A DNA stretch of 64,000 nucleotides, from NCBI GenBank assembly GCA_023055425.1, contig JALGPY010000007.1:13154001-13218000 (forward strand). The letters are read 5' to 3'. Numbering within the stretch: the stretch's first letter is position 1; each line of letters starts with the position of its first letter. Positions 1-11,856 of the stretch are shown here, in pieces. The notes below the pieces were generated by a model. The model ran no database searches. It saw only the letters and a program-made list of their open reading frames with translations, and had not been told where the DNA came from. The DNA comes from Linanthus parryae. Taxonomy: Eukaryota > Streptophyta > Magnoliopsida > Ericales > Polemoniaceae. Both the position numbers and the translations under genes were made by a program.

Positions 1-200
1 GACCAGGAATAAAATACCGAATAGATAAAAAGATCTTCGAGATTTTCCTTCAAATTTGTCCTCATAAAAGATCTTTAAGATTTAAAAAAAAAAATATTCA
101 AATAATTCTCAAAGAAGATCATGTCTTGATCTTTAATTTAATGGACAATGCATGCTTCAATGTTGAAATATCTTGCACAAGTGTCATTTGAGGTTTCATT
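1..200. other. AT-rich left flank, no gene seen
   Basis: AT-rich sequence with short A runs. I see no coding potential or transposon termini. It is the left half of the locus into which the LINE inserted and continues logically at 4433. Confidence 0.5.
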
Positions 201-271
201 AAAATGTTTGTAAATGTCTACCCCTTTCTATATAAGCACGTTTCCTTTTTCTTTCATTTTTTCTTCGATTT
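201..271 (+). repeat. Left copy of 71-bp direct repeat flanking LINE
   Basis: This stretch begins aaaatgtttg and ends cttcgattt. It recurs at 4362-4432 with two mismatches (positions 211 and 239). The copies lie exactly at the two ends of the LINE, so I read them as a target-site duplication. LINE target duplications are usually under about 20 bp, so 71 bp is long. Confidence 0.8.
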
Positions 272-349
272 TTGAGCCTAAATTCACCCTCTGAAATTTG
301 GAATTAAGTTAGGTCCCAATTTTCTATACAAGGTCCCGATTTAGTCTTC

Positions 350-1078
350 TTGATAGAGACTAAAGTGAATGGAGGTACAATGGAGAGAGTAAGGAAACAG
401 GTGGGGTATGCAAAAGGGCATTATGTGGATCCGGTGGGGACCAAAGGGGGACTCGGGTTATTGTGGAGAGACTCCCTTAAGGTCACGGTGAGGTTCGCCA
501 CGATTCACCACATTGATGCCTTAGTGGAGGAAGCAAAGCAAATGGGAGAAGGTGGAACTTCACTAGTTTCTATGGAAGCCCAACGAACGAAGATAGAAAG
601 TTTTCGTGGGAACTACTCCGTAGAATAAAGCCGGGGCTAGAGTGCAGCTGGCTCGTCGTTGGAGATTTCAATGCAATAGTTTCGGGGGGAAGAAAAAGAA
701 GGAGGGAGGGCTGTGGCTGAATTCAAGGAGGCTCTTAGTGAACTTGAACTACATGATTTGGGATATAGTGGGGGAGCTTTCAAATGGAACAACAATCGAT
801 CGGAGGAGAATATTCGAGAGAGACTCGATAGAGCCGTGGCAACCTCGAGGTGGATGGACGACCATCGAGGGGCTCGGGTGACCAATCTGGTCTGGCCCAT
901 CTCAGATCACCAACCCGTGCTCCTACAATGGGGTCAGAGACTGCAGCCAAGGTCCGGGCGAAGATTCCAGTTTGAGCGGATGTGGCTGCGGCATGAGGGG
1001 TTTGAAAGCTTCGTTCGCGGTTGCTGGGATCGCACGGGAGGCGAAAACCTACACCAACGACTGATGGTGCTAGTTTAA
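350..1078 (+). pseudogene. LINE apurinic-type endonuclease domain (broken)
   Basis: Two fragments in different frames (350-628 and 713-1078) resemble the exonuclease-endonuclease-phosphatase domain that nicks target DNA in L1 elements. The first carries the GGLGLLW segment. The second has the AEFKEAL segment, the RLDRAVA segment and the terminal PISDHQPVLL motif, which contains the SDH catalytic signature. A frame change separates the fragments near 628-713, where the VVGDFNAIV motif sits in a third frame (about 655-680). The N terminus is not clearly present. It cannot encode a working endonuclease as it stands. Confidence 0.8.
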
Positions 1079-1450
1079 GAATGCAAAGTTTGGGAGAAGA
1101 AAATTTTTGGATCGGTAAAAAAGCAGACGAGAAGTTGTATATGGGAACTGGAACAGTTGGAGAAACAAAAGGTGGAAAAGGCAGGTGGAAAAGGAATACA
1201 ATAGATTGCTTCAAGCGGAGGAAATTATGTGGAAACAAAGGGCCCGAGTTGAATGGCTAAAACACGGAGACCGGAATACGCGGTTTTTCCATCAAAGAGC
1301 TACAATCAGTAGATAAAAAAACATTGTAGAGGGGATAGAAGACAAAGATGGGAATTGGATAACGGAGGAAGTAGATATCGCAAAAGCTCTAGAAAAAAAT
1401 TTCATTAACATTTTTACCTCTGACAGACCAGCACATGCGGATATGCGGAT
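1079..1450 (+). other. LINE endonuclease-RT linker, no open frame
   Basis: Interdomain part of the LINE ORF2. Scattered frames recall the usual linker (WLKHGDRNTRFFHQ-like segment near 1254-1300) but are interrupted by stops. Confidence 0.5.
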
Positions 1451-3083
1451 ATGATGGTTGCACTGAGTGATGTGGAGGGATGTGTTAGTCAGGAAGAACG
1501 GAGATGGATGGAGTCAGCCTACACGGTAGAAGAAGTCAAATCTGCGATTTTTATGATTGCCCCTGATAAAGCCCCGGGATGCGACGGGTTCAACGCAGAC
1601 TTCTTCCAGCGGTTCTGGGATGTGGTAGGCGACGGGGTCACAAAGACATGTCTGGGAGTCCTAAATCAGGGGTGGAGTTTAGAAGAACACAACAAAGCCC
1701 TAATTGCATTGATCCCAAAAATTAAACAGCCGCGAAAACCAGGTGATTTCCGCCCTATTAGTCTTTGTACTATTACTTATAAAATTATTGCAAAGGCCAT
1801 TGCAAATCGGCTGAAGAGGATTCTACCTAACATAATTAGCGAAAATCAAAGCGCCTTTTTCCCGGGACGCTTGATTTCCGATAATATCTTGACTGCATTC
1901 GAAGGGATTCACTCCCTAAAGACTCAGAAGAAGGGGAAAACGGGTTTTTTAGCCCTAAAGGTGGATATGAGTAAGGCGTATGACAGAGTGGAGTGGCAAT
2001 TTTTGAGAGAGACTTTAATTGATCTGGGGTTCGGCCCTATATTCATCGATCAAGTGATGAAATGCGTCACTACTGTGCAATTTTTTGTTTGTTAGAAATG
2101 GTGCAGTAGTGGGCAACGTTATTCCTGAACGAGGCCTGAGGCAAGGGTGCCCCCTATCCCCATACCTCTTCCTCATATGTAGTGAGGTTCTTTCGAGATC
2201 GGTAACTGCTTCGGTCGACCGGGGTGACATGACAGCAGTTACAGCGTCTCGTGGTGGGCCCCCAGTTTCCCACCTTTTTTTCGCAGATGACAGTTTGTTC
2301 TTTTTACAGGCAAATACAGATGACCTAGCTACACTTCTACAAATTATACAAGTTTACAGCATAGCTTCGGGGCAAAAAATAAATCTGGAAAAATCTGCAA
2401 TTGTCTTCTCATCGAACGTCACAACAGATGCAAAGAAGGTCCTGGACTTTTGTGGCATGACAGAGGTGGAAAAGCATGACAAATACTTGGGCCTCCCTAC
2501 AACAATGGGGAGAAACAAGTCAATCTCCTTCAACAACCTACTGGAAAAGCTGAGTAGCATATTGAAAGGGTGGAAGGAAAGGACTCTTACAGAGGGGGGG
2601 GGGGGGAAAGAAGTGTTAATTCGAGCCACTGCTGAGGCGATTCCCACATACGCTATGTCCTGCTTCCTTCTACCGGATGGAATCTGCAAAAAAATGGAAA
2701 AGATTATAAGACAGTTTTGGTGGAGCAGAACTGGGCAAGATAGAGGAATAGCATGGATAAGCTGGGATAAGATTCAAAAACACAAGAAGGAAGGCGGCTT
2801 AGCTTTCAGAGACTTTAAAGTCTTCAATAGAGCAATGTTGGCGAAGCAGGGATGGCGTATACTTAAGAAACCTGACTCCATTTTGACGCGAGTCATTAAG
2901 GCCAAATATTTCGCAAAGGAGACCTTCTTGGAAGCGAAGCTGGGACACTGCCCATCATTTGCGTGGCGCGATATTATCGAAGGGAGGAAGACACTTGAAC
3001 TGGGTCTAAGATGGAAGGTTGGTGACGGGAAAACAGTCAAAGTACATGATAGGTGGATCCGAGAAGACCCAACTTCTCCCTGA
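1451..3083 (+). pseudogene. LINE reverse transcriptase (one frameshift)
   Basis: Frame 1451-2095 carries the fingers region: APDKAPGCDGF, FRPISLC, and the KVDMSKAYDRVEW block with the first catalytic aspartate. Frame 2085-3083 carries GLRQGCPLSPYLF and the intact FADD active-site motif, followed by the thumb and the RFWWSR-like linker. A slip in the T-rich stretch at about 2081-2095 changes frame between the two parts. A run of ten G at 2597-2606 is unusual but does not break the frame. All catalytic motifs are readable, so the copy decayed after it was active. Confidence 0.9.
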
Positions 3084-4336
3084 TCTCGAAGACCCCTGCA
3101 ACAGAGCAGATGCTAGTCAGTGAACTTATACATCAGGACAGGCAGGAATGGAATGAAGGAAAAATTAATCTAACCTTAAACCCCGGGGACAGGGAAGACG
3201 TAATGGCTATACAGCTCCCTGAAATGAAGAGGAAAGACAAGCTTGTTTGGAATTTTGAAGAAGATGGGGTGTATAAGGTCAAATCTGGGTACAAAATAGC
3301 AAAATAAAAAGAGGTTACCACGCCGATTGGCTCGTCAGAAAGGAGAGAATTCCCAATAGCTAAAATCTGGAAGTTGAAGATGCCCTAAAAAATAAAGCAT
3401 TTTGTTTGGAGGTTAAGCTACGACAGTGTTGCCACCACAAAGAACCTGCAGAAAAGAGGAATCGAAGTGAGATCAAGATGCAGTTTTTGTAACAAAGCCG
3501 AAGATTCTAGCAAACATCTGTTCAAAGAATGCAAACGCACACAAAGCATATGGGAAAAACTGTTTGAAAAAGACTTTTCAGGGAAGACTCAAACAGCAAA
3601 ATTCGAAGATTGGATTCAAGGCCAATTATGCGATAATAACAAGGACCACCAGACCCTCTTCTGTATCTCACTATGGGTAATTTGGTTACAGAGGAATAAA
3701 ACTCTCTTTCAAGGGGAAGCACCGGACTTTACGAACATGCCAACAGAAATAATTGCAAGATACGAGGAACTGGAAGGAGTATTTGGAAAGGGAGGAGAGA
3801 TACCTACTACCGAAGCGACGGAACACCAGCCATGGTCAGCTCCGCCGGAAGGTTTTGTGAAGGTCAATTTTGACAGATCTTGGATCCCAACAACCAAAAA
3901 CGCAAGCATCGGGTTCATAATCAGAGATAGCCACGCAGCTTTCATCACTGCCGGAGCAATGGCCATCAACAAATGTGAGAACGCCAAGGAGGCAGAGATG
4001 AGGGCGGCGAAACTAGGGCTCGAGCAAGCAATCCAGAGAGGCTACCGGAAGTTGGTCCTAGAAGGGGATTCAAGTACGGTGACCAGAAGCATCGAGAGGA
4101 CGATTAAGGGAGAGCTCTGGAGTGACTTCTCGAATGCCGGTGATGTTCTTGAAACGATGCGACGGAGTCTCCTAGAGGCAGATAAAGTAATGGTGCGGGT
4201 GGTTCCACGCAAAATAAATGTGATTGCTGACCACGTGGCGAAAAAGGGACATCACACGCAAAGCTTATCACTTTGGGACACAACACCGGCTTGGATGGAG
4301 AGCCTTCTAGAATGTGACAGCTGTGTACCAGCTTAA
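3053..4336 (+). pseudogene. LINE zf-RVT linker and RNase H domain
   Basis: Frame 3053-3307 (VWNFEEDGVYKVKSGY) leads into the zf-RVT linker. Stops at 3305-3307 and about 3387 interrupt it. From 3467 to 4336 a 289-codon frame is open. It has CSFCNKAEDSSKHLFKEC (cysteine/histidine linker) and a plant RVT_3-type RNase H with the acidic residues in VNFDRSW, the EAEMRA segment, LEGDSS and IADHVAK. The frame ends 18 bases before the element's A-rich tail begins. Confidence 0.88.
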
Positions 4337-4361
4337 TTTGTTCATGTTTATCCTAAAAAAA

Positions 4362-4432
4362 AAAATGTTTGCAAATGTCTACCCCTTTCTATATAAGCAT
4401 GTTTCCTTTTTCTTTCATTTTTTCTTCGATTT
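4362..4432 (+). repeat. Right copy of 71-bp direct repeat flanking LINE
   Basis: It matches 201-271 at 69 of 71 positions. It begins inside the LINE A tail and runs into host sequence at 4433. Confidence 0.8.
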
Positions 4433-4565
4433 CAAATCCACAGATTCTAAAAGCATTTGTTTATTTCCACTTTGCCTTTTCTTTTGTTATGAAGTTCTGT
4501 GCAAACTTTTGAAGCTACTTTAATGATTACCATTTTTGATTTTTGGAAATTCTGAAAATATGCAG

Positions 4566-4685
4566 GAACTAAAATGGTTGGTGAATTTTGCCGAGGTAGG
4601 AAACAGGAAGAAGAAATCTACTGGACACGTTTCGATACGCTATGATTCTTCCAGTTCTTAAGCTGACGGATTTGACGAGGAGCTG
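4566..4685 (+). pseudogene. Exon-like fragment of unidentified gene
   Basis: A tgcag acceptor (4561-4565) and a ctg|gtaagt donor (4686) bound exactly 40 codons. They read ELKWLVNFAEVG...IRYDSSSS, one in-frame TAA (codon 32), then ADGFDEEL. Splice signals, codon-like composition and a length divisible by three suggest a former internal exon. The stop suggests a pseudogene or an alternative frame. I do not recognise the family. The LINE sits in what would be the upstream intron. Confidence 0.4.
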
Positions 4686-5645
4686 GTAAGTGATCTCTCC
4701 CTTTATAATTTATATCTCTTCTATTTTGTTTGTGATATGATACTTATGATTGCAACTCGGGATGGTTTAAACGGGTTGAGACCCTAGTCCAATCCTGAGT
4801 CACATCTAGTCTGCCCAAACCCGAGTTAGGATCATCTTATGTCCGTCCGAGCCTGAATTCACCTTAAAATCTGGGCTCGTGAGGCTAGTCCATTTGAATG
4901 AAATAAATTTAACTAGTCAACATTTACTTTTTTGATCAGTCTTAATCAACACTTTCAGCTCACTGAAAATCGACCCATTTTACATTTCAAAAAAAAAAAA
5001 AAATCGACCTATTTTAGACCACAAAATGGTTGACACATTTTAAAGAATTGTATGTAGTTATTCTAAAAAAAAGTGTATTTAGTTAAATTTAAAAGATGAG
5101 ATATGAAGTATGCATTCCAAACTAGTTATTTAAGATTTTGTAAAAAAAAATAATAATTTAAGATGAAGAAAAATACTACTAATTATACTGTTGCAGTTTG
5201 AATTTATAGATTTGGAGCATCAAAATTACTTAAATTTTAATTTTATTTAGATAATAAAATCACTTTGGGTCCGACATGGCGCCACTGAAGTATTCGAGGA
5301 TTGACCCAACTCTTGAGGCGAGATATATCCGTCTCCGTTTAAGTCCAGTTTCGGGAGCCAGTGTTTGAGCACTTTCTCGATCTAAGCATCTGAGGCAGGG
5401 ATCATAGAGCCGGGATTCTGTCACAGATCATCGGTTCCTTGACTCCATTACTCGATTTCTGTAGGCCTTATCTACGTAGAGGAAATGATGAGAGAGATGA
5501 TAGACCATAGAAGTGGGTATTTACTCTGTAAATTTCTTTGACAACAAGTCACATCTATACATGGTAAAGTAAGTTGGAGGGCTAATTTGTCATTTAGACA
5601 GTAAAAGCAATTGGTGGCTTTGTAAGGATCAAATTCTGCTTTGTA
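4686..5645. other. Intergenic, AT-rich
   Basis: No convincing gene. About 5265-5480 is more GC-rich and gene-like in composition but has no open frame or termini that I recognise. Short A runs occur near 4988 and 5142. Confidence 0.4.
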
Positions 5646-5895
5646 CTACCTCCATCTCGTAAGGTTCTTCATACTGTCTTTTTTACCCGTAACCATGTCA
5701 CTTTGACCCGGTGATTTGAATAGCATAACAATGCAATTTTTTTGGTAACTTTTTCTTGTAAAGTTTACTCTACAAAACCATGCAAAGATCACCAAATTCT
5801 TTCATCGTTTTGCCAACCAAATCACCGGGTCAAAAAGACGCAGTGAATAGTGGTAAAAAAGCAAAGTATGAAGAAATCTGGCCGGACGTAGGTAG
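5646..5895. mobile_element. Stowaway-like MITE (Tc1/mariner)
   Basis: The left end CTACCTCCATCTCG is mirrored by the right end, whose reverse complement reads CTACCTACGTCCGG. The inverted similarity extends about 80 bp to the shared tgacccggtgattt. TA dinucleotides flank both ends (5644-5645 and 5896-5897). There is no coding capacity. It lies exactly where the second exon of the neighbouring MYB remnant is lost. Confidence 0.75.
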
Positions 5896-5907
5896 TAAGA
5901 ATCAGCT

Positions 5908-6480
5908 CCATTTGAGACATGACAAATTGTAAATAACAACTTCCCATAAGACAACTTTACAACTACACCATACATGACTTTTATGCAACAATTTAAGTTG
6001 AACTGTCTTCTAGAACATGACACAGTCCTTTAACGTGAGTTGACTTTAAAGATTAATTTATAGTCTAAGATTGGAATGTTTCAAGGTTAACTATGAAACT
6101 TCATCTTATAAGTTAGCAGTTAGCGATCTAAAACCTAGGCAATTCAGTGACTGACCATGATGGCCTTGAGTTGAAACCCGTGTAAGACTCAAGGAGAACA
6201 ATTTTGGAGACTAAATTTTAAGAGATTTGATTAGATCTAAATGAGTTTGATGAGCTGAGACGCAATTGATTTGCGGTATCCTCTGTGAATGGAGACTGAA
6301 AATTGATCAAAAGGATCTGAAGAAGCATGAGCCACCTCGAAGAGAAAATTTGATGAAGAGACACCACTTAAGGGTGGATCGAAAATAGAAAAAATATTAT
6401 CCAACGTGTTAATAAAGAACAACTCCAAAGTCCAAAGCTCGTCTTCCATTTGTGAATTGGAAGGATATTATGTGGAAGAG
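5908..6480 (-). pseudogene. R2R3-MYB exon 1 remnant (copy A)
   Basis: On the minus strand this matches the first exon and start of intron 1 of the MYB copy at 18026-20532. Shared blocks include the cttctaga / cctttaacg / gagttgact stretch at 6006-6045 and the ccatgatggccttga stretch at about 6155. Frames are broken and no R2 exon follows. The sequence is cut at about 5908 beside the Stowaway-like MITE. It is a decayed duplicate in the MYB cluster. Confidence 0.65.
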
Positions 6481-6989
6481 ATTGAATCTAAAAGAAAATT
6501 CTCTGTGAAACCACTTGTATCAAAATCGGAACACAGATTGGACCCCAGATTCCACTAATGGCCTTTTAAGTCATTGCAACCCAGATTGATGCTTATTCCT
6601 AGCAAATGGCTCTGTATTAAAACATTAACACAGGGTTAACTTCGAGGTTTCAGAAAGAGCCATATTCAAAGCTTTTGAAACATTTCGGGATAATGAATTA
6701 TTTTTCTAACTCTTTCCCATCCATTATTCTCAGTATTTTCATTGTAGTTGTATACTTGAAAGCTGGTGATGAATTTCTACTTCCAATTCTCCATTGTTGT
6801 TTCTCAATTGAACTAAAACATAAATGCTTATAAAAGACATCAATCAATTGCATAGAATGCTGTATATCCTTCTTATTTGACGATAAGGAAGTTTGAAAGT
6901 TAAAATTTAAGAGTATCATCATAGGGTGTTAGTACAGAGGACCAAGTCATTAATTAGGATTTTTTTTGATGTTTTCGGGGTTTGAGCTT
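6481..6989. other. No recognised feature
   Basis: Intergenic sequence between two MYB remnants. Only short frames are present and none resembles a known protein. Confidence 0.35.
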
Positions 6990-7140
6990 TCAAGAGGAGC
7001 ATTGGAAGAAGAAGTTGTTTGTTGTGTCCCAGTGGTTTCTGGTGGTGGTTTCAGTTCTTCCTGGGAAATGCCTGGATATAGCTGCCCATTTGCTTCCAAA
7101 TCCTTTTGTGGATTTCTATCGCCTTCGGCTCTTCTTCTAC
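6990..7140 (-). pseudogene. R2R3-MYB exon 3 (R3) remnant
   Basis: The forward strand reads aaatgcctggatatagctgc and nearby blocks. These match exon 3 of the intact MYB (7656-8045), including the segment for the MPGRTEN region and the poly-serine tail (gaagaagaag). An internal deletion and frame loss are visible. It lies just beyond the 3' end of the intact MYB, so it comes from another tandem copy. Confidence 0.65.
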
Positions 7141-7655
7141 ACTTACTTCTTTTTACGTATTTTATGAAAGGTGTTTTAGAATATTCAATCTCTCAATTAT
7201 GTCTACACTCGTCTAATCTTTTAGGCAATCAATTCCTTTTCTAAAATGTTCACTTGAACACTCTGCTTATCTATCTAAAATGAGACTAGCACTGCCAACC
7301 ATTCTCAAATGTGCGTGAATAATCGATTGATATTGAAACATTAACAGTACAAATGAAACAAAATAGTAGCATTCATCGAAAATAACCCAATTAAAAACCA
7401 ATTATTTGGCTCGTGATTTAGCCATGATTTTATGGAGTAAGTGTGTACTTGAAAAGACCCATCGTTAACTCAGAAAACTACAAAGTTTATAGGTTCCCAT
7501 GCCATAATCAAAGATCAAATCTTTAAATTACATTATGAAAACAAAAACTTCGAAACTAATTAAGGTTGTTTGAGTTTGGAGTCACAAATATTACATTCGC
7601 TCTCTTCTCTTATTCATTTGCCAAGCATAAAACATTCCTCTGTAGATCAACTCCT
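7141..7655. other. 3' flank of intact MYB
   Basis: AT-rich sequence with no frames or repeats that I recognise. The 3' untranslated region and polyadenylation site of the MYB must lie in its right part. Confidence 0.4.
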
Positions 7656-10068
7656 TCATTTCCATTTCCTCGGTGGCCCGCACACGAAATTGCCCATTAG
7701 CATTGACGGGTAACCATCATTTTCAACGCCATTCGAGGGCAGGTCATTATTTGTGACAATCTGGATGTTGCGGGAATCTAGCTTAGGAGGAGTACTGGAA
7801 GAAGAAGATGATGATGATGAAGAAAACGAAGCAGCATTGGGGGTGACACTGTTGATATACATCTGCAAGGTGGAGCTACCCTTGTTGGGTCTGTCGGATT
7901 TCCTCCTTTTCGTTGTGTTCCAATGATTTTTTATGTTGTTCTCTGTTCTTCCAGGCATTTCCCTGGCTATAGCTGCCCATTTGTTGCCTAATCTGCTGTG
8001 TATTTCAATCAGCTTCAGCTCTTCTTCCTCGGTCCATTCTGTTTTCTACAATATAATTGGATAGTTGTAAGTAAATAAACAATTTAAAAACAGTGGAAAA
8101 GTATCATATTTTTGGTTCAAATTCTGGTAATTTAAATTTCATGTAATGACAACATGAAGAGCCTGTAAACGTCTTTTAGGAAAATTTTATGTATTGAATG
8201 ACTAGCTTTGTAGAATAATTGAAAGATAATATATCCATTAATACATTAATTACTCCGCTGTTGTATACATACTCCATATTTCATATTGACACATGGAGAT
8301 TTGACACTCAGGGAGAGATAAAAACTTTGGGTCCTCAAGCATGAAAAGAGAAACAAAAATATAGTATGGTTAACAGATATGCTTTCATCTAGACTAATAT
8401 TTTAATTTAAAATGAAGCTCTTTCGCAATATTCAGTGTCCCATTTTTATTAGTTAGTGCATGTTTGGTATCCCAGATTTTAATCTAGTTGGATTAAAATC
8501 GGCCTCTTTTTAATAATCTCGTTTGTTATGTCAGTAGATTTTAATCTGATAAGCTGCAGATTAAATAATCTGTGTGCAATTGTAGAATCTCCAAAATTGG
8601 GGATTATGCAGCTTAAAATCTCTGAAAAATTATTTTTGTATTTTTTTTACATTAGCATGATCACATTTCAGTTACAAATATGTGTATTCAATTACTTGAC
8701 TTTGGAGCTCTTTAAATTTTGTTAAGTTGATCAAGTTAGTGATCTATAATTTTAGCTCATACCAAACAGATTGTGATTCTCAGTTAAGTTGAATTTTCTT
8801 TACAGATTATTTTCAGCTGATTATTGAGATTTTAAGTTGGTACCAAACATGCTCTTAGAATGAATGTTATATTTAGTATGTTGACCACAAAGTTTAAGTT
8901 AGTACTAAAAAATACACAACGAAACAAAGAATTAATTACTCATCTAAAAAGTGGGTATCAAATAAGAAAGTAATTGGTCATACAAGGTAAAAGATGACAA
9001 ATGCTACTTGTATACAATCATTAAATACAGATATTCGGTGTAGAATTGTCTTCCACTGTAATTTATATCATATTTATTACTTCTTTAGTTTTTTTGGGTA
9101 ATTCATTTTGAAAAAAAATATCACCTTCATGTTAATCGGATTGTGAATAGCTGTTTGTTTATCTTCTATATGCAATGAAATTAGAATTACGACCCATTTA
9201 CAATGCACATGAATAAATAATAAGTAAAGATTGACAATAGGAATGAGATAACATAATGCTAATTGAAGATAATAATGGTGGGTTCATTATCTGTTTTCGG
9301 TGCAAGGAGACTGCCAATTTGTGTATTTTAGAAGAAATGAAAGAACACATAAGATACGTTACCTTTATATCTGGTCTTAGATGGTTATACCATCTCTCCC
9401 TGCATTGTTTTCCTATTCTGCCACGAAACATCTTAGCAATGTGAGTCCAACTCCTTTCTCCATATTGGTCCACCAAATTTTTCAGCAAACTACAAATTGA
9501 AGAAAAATGACATATTATGGAAAACATTAACTTTAATAAGACAACTTAATAACGGACCATAAATAAATTTTATATGCCACAATTAGCTAGTTTACCAGTC
9601 TTCTTCAGCATTCCACATTTCTTTAATGAAAGTGGACTTCATTGATCTCTCTACAGGCTTGAACGCACTCCTCCTGACATTGCCTTTAATTTGATCCACA
9701 TCTCTCTTGATTGACCTTGGAACATCGTCCGATGAAGTAGCCTTCATCGATACAAAATGTAGGTAATTCGATGGATGAACAACATGGCCTCGATTTGGAC
9801 TCTCACTAATTCTGTGAGTATAATATTGGAAACCAGAATTTTGAGAGTTCCCATTTGAACGAGATGGGTTTGATGAGCTTAGATGCATCTGATTTGCACT
9901 TCCATTTAACGATGGAGCTTGAATGTGATCAGAATGATTAAAAAGAATCTGAGAACCTCGTAAGAACAAGTTTGGTACAGGGACACTACTCCTTTCTGGA
10001 TCAAATTCTGAAAATTTTTGATCCAAAGCTTTTGATGAACAAGATCCATTCAAATATCCATTTTCCAT
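7656..10068 (-). CDS. R2R3-MYB transcription factor, MYB98/115/118-like
   Basis: Three exons, read on the minus strand: 10068-9596, 9489-9363 and 8045-7656, all with GT-AG introns. They join in phase to give 329 aa. R2 (about residues 152-200) and R3 (about 201-249) each show three tryptophans. [16 protein letters not shown] and [13 protein letters not shown] are the DNA-binding helices. R3 keeps tryptophan first, where most plant R2R3 proteins have a hydrophobic substitute; this is seen in the MYB98/MYB115/MYB118 group. Relatives in Arabidopsis act in female gametophyte or seed development (family knowledge). I chose ATG 10068 because the longer frame opens only with GTG at a splice-donor-like CAG|GTGAGT. 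The serine run and YINSVT motif lie in the C terminus. No lesions seen. Confidence 0.88.
8456..8854. mobile_element. Tourist-like MITE (PIF/Harbinger type) in MYB intron 2
   Basis: The left end gtgcatgtttggta and the right end (reverse complement gagcatgtttggta) are inverted. TTA flanks both sides (8453-8455 and 8855-8857), the usual PIF/Harbinger target duplication. 399 bp, no coding frame. It lies in the second intron of the intact MYB. Confidence 0.7.
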
Positions 10069-10193
10069 TTTTTGAATCGGGAGGATATCCAATGGAAAAT
10101 ATTGAATCGAAGAAATTTTTTCTGAACTCACCTGTATGAAAACCAGTACGGTGAAGAGTAGAAGTGCAGAAGCAGAGAATAGGGTCTCAAGGA

Positions 10194-10200
10194 TTTTATA
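10194..10200 (-). promoter_or_regulatory. TATA box of intact MYB
   Basis: TATAAAA on the minus strand, 126 bp upstream of the chosen ATG (10068). That leaves a leader of roughly 90-100 nt with no earlier ATG. Confidence 0.55.
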
Positions 10201-10530
10201 ACGGAGTGAGGGCAGCAGTAGTGGGTGGGATTCATCAAAACCATTGCTTAGAGAGTTTGATCTGACGGTATACAGTTGACTTATCGGTGGCTATTCATCT
10301 TCCTTTTTCTTTCTAATTAGAACAGAGAAATTATCTTGTGCTTCGCACCTATATCACATGGTATACAAGTGAACTAAGAAAAAACACATATTTTACTTCC
10401 GACATGCATATTGCATGACCTACAAGTGTTAGAAAATGCGTACATGTCGAAACAATGTTTGAATGCTAATTTGTCATCTACTTTTTGGAAAGTAACTACA
10501 AGTAATGATTACCATAACACTCTAATGTGA
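10201..10530. other. Upstream region of intact MYB
   Basis: Promoter-side sequence with no gene. It ends at the left inverted arm, so any distal promoter elements are displaced or replaced by that arm. Confidence 0.4.
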
Positions 10531-11856
10531 ATACATTATTGTACTAATGTGAAACTAGCTTTGAGTTTATCTCATCTATCAAATCTAATCTCCGTTACAT
10601 TTTTGTTATTTCATATTTATTTACAGAGTCGGTCACATAGCCTTGCAAGATGCATGTGAGTTTGTGCGAGCATAATTGTCCATATGCGAAAATGTCATTG
10701 TATTTATTTCACTCACCTATATCCGTTACACTTTAAATTCATTCAGTCAAAGTTGATTAACCAAATATGTTTTACCTCGTGTGATGCATATAAAGGAGTG
10801 AATGCCTGATTGTATTTTTGTGAAACTACCTTTGGATCTATCTCGTCTTGGTCACATGTTTTGTTCATTCGTGTTATTTTACTGAGCTAATTGGAGCTCT
10901 CGCACCTAGTGTGATGCACGCGAGTGTGAGAAAGCATTATTGTTCATATGCGAAACTGAATTTGTATTTACTTTACTCACCTAATATCCGTTACATTTTT
11001 TTCACTTTAACGTTTATTCATTGAATTCATTGGAGCTTTTCAAGCGAAATAGGTTCTTTACTTTGACTTCCTAGCTATTATGTGTCATGAATGTGAGTGT
11101 GGGCACACATAATTGTTTTTATCATGTACGCAACATATACCTTGTATGCCTACAACACTTAATCTTGACAAATACATCATCACTGCAGTAATCCACCATA
11201 AAAGTATACAACATAGTTCACGGTAAAAAAATGTCGTTGCCAACTATTTATAATATGAAATATTGGTCTTTAATCGTCTATGAAGAAGAAAAAGAGAAAC
11301 ACGAAGGTGGGTGAGAGAGTCGAATGTATGGGGTGTCCGCGTAATATAAAAAATCACGATGATCGGATTATTTTTAAACATTATTATAACTTTTTTGATG
11401 GATCTAATCAAACTATGTACACAGCCAGAGAGTAACATATTTACCATAAGGGATTGATGTTTAATTATATCAAAAAGGTGATTGTATGCTTTTCTGGTTT
11501 AACAATTACCGAGTTACCAAATAATTGCAAACTAATTTCTAGATTACAAGACGTCTCTAATTAACTAGATAGGATGAAGATCACAAAACAATAACAGCAA
11601 ACGTAAAAACATCAATTAGGTTTATCAAAACATGAACCTCAAATCATAAAACGCATAATCAATATGAAAACCATAACCCCAAACTCGGGTCCTGATCTAA
11701 GAAGTTTAGCTACTCCTACTCAAGATCACAAATACAAGAGTTTTTGTGATCATGAGCAAAAAAAAAGAAACTAAGGAGTAAAGAGATCAAACTAGGTTTC
11801 CCCATCTCCGCGATGTGCTCCAAAATCCAAGTTGATGTCCTACAAAACTGGCCAAA
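10531..11856 (+). repeat. Left arm of 1.3-kb inverted repeat
   Basis: Reverse complement of 16638-17959 along its whole length, with only scattered differences by eye. Its outer end begins atacattattgtac and its inner end is ctggccaaa. The outer two thirds hold degenerate internal repetition (a ccgttaca landmark recurring about every 130 bp or a multiple). The inner third is LTR-like. The open frame at 11244-11447 is part of the arm and is not evidence of a gene. Confidence 0.85.

Larger units (their letters stand above)
272..4361 (+). mobile_element. L1-type non-LTR retrotransposon (LINE), decayed
   Basis: The domain order is endonuclease (350-1078), reverse transcriptase (1451-3083), zinc-finger-like RVT linker and RNase H (3053-4336), then a short A tail at 4355-4364. 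This is the plant L1 arrangement. It is flanked by a 71-bp direct repeat. At least three frame changes and several stops break the ORF2-like reading frame. No ORF1 (nucleic-acid-binding protein) is visible at the 5' end, so the copy is probably 5' truncated. The A tail and intact terminal ORF suggest moderate age. Confidence 0.9.

Noticed and set aside
780..1238. 152-codon minus-strand frame
   Set aside because: Shadow of the LINE endonuclease region.
10068..10131. Longer MYB start at 10131
   Set aside because: The codon there is GTG within a CAG|GTGAGT donor-like sequence. The first ATG is at 10068.
11244..11447. 67-codon frame conserved in the two inverted arms
   Set aside because: The arms are near identical along their whole length, so conservation of the frame is not independent evidence. 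It has no domain.
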